DNA of 34,336 nt from JBHHXR01 sp046757205. Its GTDB lineage: Bacteria > Pseudomonadota > Alphaproteobacteria > Rhodobacterales > Rhodobacteraceae. Within the stretch, counting starts at the first letter, position 1. Each line of letters opens with the position of its first letter. The DNA is taken from contig JBHHXR010000005.1 in assembly GCA_046757205.1 (NCBI GenBank), positions 1 through 34,336 of the forward strand, given 5' to 3'. The notes under the pieces are model-generated. The model made no database searches and had not been told where the DNA came from. It saw nothing but the letters and a program-made list of their open reading frames with translations. A program made the translations under genes and the position numbers. This document shows positions 34,236 to 34,336 of the stretch, in pieces.

Positions 34236-34336
34236 ATTATCAAGACGGCAACGTATCTGATTTCGCTGCTGGCGATGCTGGCCGTCAGCGGCTGCGCGAC
34301 GCAACCGGCCGGGCCGCCGCCCGCCAACGAGAGCGA
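34236..34336 (+). CDS. Lipoprotein, N-terminal part only, ATT start codon (partial)
   Basis: The frame runs off the window end after 33 codons. Read from ATT at 34236 as Met, it encodes MIKTATYLISLLAMLAVSGC: a basic residue, a hydrophobic core and the lipobox VSGC with Cys20 as the lipidation site, followed by a Pro/Ala-rich tail. The signal is typical of an exported lipoprotein. No ATG, GTG or TTG exists in frame close enough upstream (the nearest is a TTG at 34092, which would add 48 residues). A perfect-looking GGAGGGAGG ends five bases before the ATT, so initiation at ATT (or the next codon ATC) is the best reading. The protein family is unknown. Confidence 0.6.
   Translation, partial: MIKTATYLISLLAMLAVSGCATQPAGPPPANES

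Overview
The window is a GC-rich, gene-dense stretch of an alphaproteobacterial chromosome. Gene content and order fit Rhodobacterales or a close relative: frr(end)-uppS-cdsA-dxr-rseP-bamA-skp-fabZ-lpxA-lpxI-lpxB, then ybaK/gltA/gltX, comEC, lexA, moeA-moaC-trpC-trpD-trpG, a YibQ-like gene and trpE-ppiD. A LexA operator of the alphaproteobacterial type (GTTC-N7-GTTC) ahead of lexA supports this. The taxon is an inference from gene order and protein motifs; no marker search was run.

Bases 1-10519 (+ strand) are an envelope-biogenesis cluster. It makes the undecaprenyl carrier (UppS), CDP-diacylglycerol (CdsA) and isoprenoid precursor (Dxr). It also encodes a site-2 protease (RseP), the outer-membrane protein assembly factor (BamA) with its periplasmic chaperone (Skp), and early lipid A synthesis (FabZ, LpxA, LpxI, LpxB). 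Genes overlap or lie a few bases apart. lpxD, often found between skp and fabZ, is absent here.

Bases 10509-13820 (- strand) carry gltX, gltA and a YbaK-type aminoacyl-tRNA deacylase. comEC (+) diverges from gltX and abuts lexA tail to tail. Bases 15965-20850 (- strand) carry a tightly overlapping chain trpG-trpD-trpC-moaC-moeA, followed by lexA under its own SOS box. trpE and ppiD form a second - strand unit, separated from trpG by an opposite-strand gene for a long, low-complexity membrane-anchored protein with a degenerate polysaccharide-deacetylase fold.

Bases 26354-29465 hold a divergent pair, a class I/II aminotransferase (-) and a duplicated ATPase of the ABC-F type (+). From 29466 to 31869 the sequence looks accessory. 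It holds a 517-base gap with a strong - strand terminator and a headless reading-frame remnant, a thioredoxin-fold protein with a CNHC motif, a BrnT/BrnA toxin-antitoxin pair with an AT-rich, palindrome-flanked promoter, and a pRiA4b ORF-3-like protein. parE (topoisomerase IV subunit B) follows, and the window ends in the first codons of a + strand lipoprotein gene that has an excellent ribosome binding site but an ATT where the start codon should be.

I saw no tRNA, rRNA, CRISPR array, insertion sequence or prophage gene. I found no wholly new multi-gene system. The best leads are the non-canonical lipoprotein start, the BamA whose conserved lid-loop arginine is replaced by leucine beside an inserted Cys pair, the pseudo-deacetylase inside the trp locus, and the small accessory block beside parE.
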